From Sphingopyxis macrogoltabida (lineage in GTDB: Bacteria > Pseudomonadota > Alphaproteobacteria > Sphingomonadales > Sphingomonadaceae): a stretch of 64,000 nucleotides of DNA. The stretch covers positions 1,181,001-1,245,000 of the forward strand of contig NZ_CP012700.1 in NCBI RefSeq assembly GCF_001307295.1. Reading direction: 5' to 3'. Shown here in pieces: positions 63,763-64,000 of the stretch. The position numbers were made by a program, and so were the translations under genes. A model generated the notes under the pieces. It saw nothing but the letters and a program-made list of their open reading frames with translations. It did no database searches and was not told the origin of the DNA. Position 1 is the first letter of the stretch. The number at the start of each line of letters is the position of its first letter.

Positions 63763-64000
63763 CTAGCGCGGCATCCGGACTTCGATCGCCTCGACTGCGT
63801 CTTTCGCTTCCTTGAGACCGAGGCCGGTCTGGTCGCGGAGCCGCTTGATCGCCTCAATCTTGCGGTTCTGACGGATCAATTCGCGGATTTCATCGTCGTC
63901 GATCTGCGCATCGACGACCCGCGCTTCGCCGATGCGCGGCATCGGCGGGCGCGCCGGCGGCGGCGCGGTGAGGTCGCGGCGCCCGCCGCCGCGCAGGAAG
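63763..64000 (-). CDS. Partial gene with L7/L12 C-terminal-like motif
   Basis: The window cuts the 5' end. The minus frame reads FLRGGGRRDLTAPPPARPPM, then VVDAQIDDDEIRELIRQNRKIEAI and KRLRDQTGLGLKEAKDAVEAIE before a TAG stop. The last part is the helix-turn-helix of ribosomal protein L7/L12 C-terminal domains, here in a short unrelated protein with a Gly/Arg/Pro linker. It is not the ribosomal protein. Confidence 0.7.
   Translation of the reverse strand, partial: FLRGGGRRDLTAPPPARPPMPRIGEARVVDAQIDDDEIRELIRQNRKIEAIKRLRDQTGLGLKEAKDAVEAIEVRMPR

Overview
The window is a high-GC, densely packed bacterial chromosome segment. Codon use, protein families (AsmA, TonB-dependent receptor, SigF/NrsF, bufferins, DUF6961, EctR-type MarR) and frequent ATGA gene overlaps point to an alphaproteobacterium of the order Sphingomonadales, most like Sphingopyxis or a relative. 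This assignment is inference from gene content only. No rRNA, tRNA, CRISPR array, insertion sequence or integrase was recognised.

Layout. 0-8 kb: small stress and envelope genes (PRC-barrel membrane protein, a DUF6766 protein with an internal duplication, DUF1989 protein, single-domain response regulator, GAF histidine kinase, an entericidin-like lipoprotein of 43 aa, AsmA, DUF72). 7.5-13 kb: redox genes (thioredoxin-reductase-like flavoprotein, large-subunit catalase, DAO-type oxidase, SDR). 13-21 kb: a mannose block (eukaryote-type phosphomannomutase-like HAD, two different GH130 proteins, GDP-mannose pyrophosphorylase, a glycosyltransferase fused to a second large domain) that looks like a mannoside synthesis and phosphorolysis system. 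21-25.6 kb: a bufferin (copper or other metal peptide metallophore) locus: bufA2-bufB-bufC on the minus strand and bufA1 plus doxX-sigF-nrsF on the plus strand. Three promoters of the same form (GTAAC[C/T], 16-nt spacer, CGAA) head its three transcription units. 25.6-29 kb: a rearranged stretch with the tail of a fasciclin gene fused head-on to a 5'-truncated sugar transporter, then a ClC channel and a frameshifted GFA-family pseudogene. 29-39.6 kb: an osmoadaptation island, ectABCD-ask_ect followed by two MFS transporters and a YbdG-type mechanosensitive channel, with a divergent ectR and a frameshifted nhaA. 39.6-47.5 kb: mixed housekeeping or accessory genes (DUF389, cupin, LysR with divergent NTF2/SDR pair, VOC protein, esterase) and a second GFA remnant. 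47.4-48.3 kb: about 0.9 kb without a convincing gene. 48.3-63.5 kb: a catabolic or uptake region with two gamma-glutamyltransferase paralogues, VOC and carboxymuconolactone-decarboxylase proteins, OFA-type MFS and BASS transporters, TonB receptor, FAD monooxygenase, alpha/beta hydrolase, LysR regulator, NTF2-like protein and a secreted amidohydrolase. The window ends inside a gene with an L7/L12-like C-terminal motif.

How the parts fit. Much of 0-40 kb is stress physiology: peroxide removal, metal buffering under an ECF sigma factor, compatible solute synthesis with a release valve, and envelope lipoproteins. The mannose block may make and recycle a mannose-based storage or protective glycan. 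Several genes (nhaA, the GFA gene, the carboxymuconolactone decarboxylase-like gene) are interrupted by single-base frame changes near short homopolymers, so either gene decay or residual indel error must be considered.
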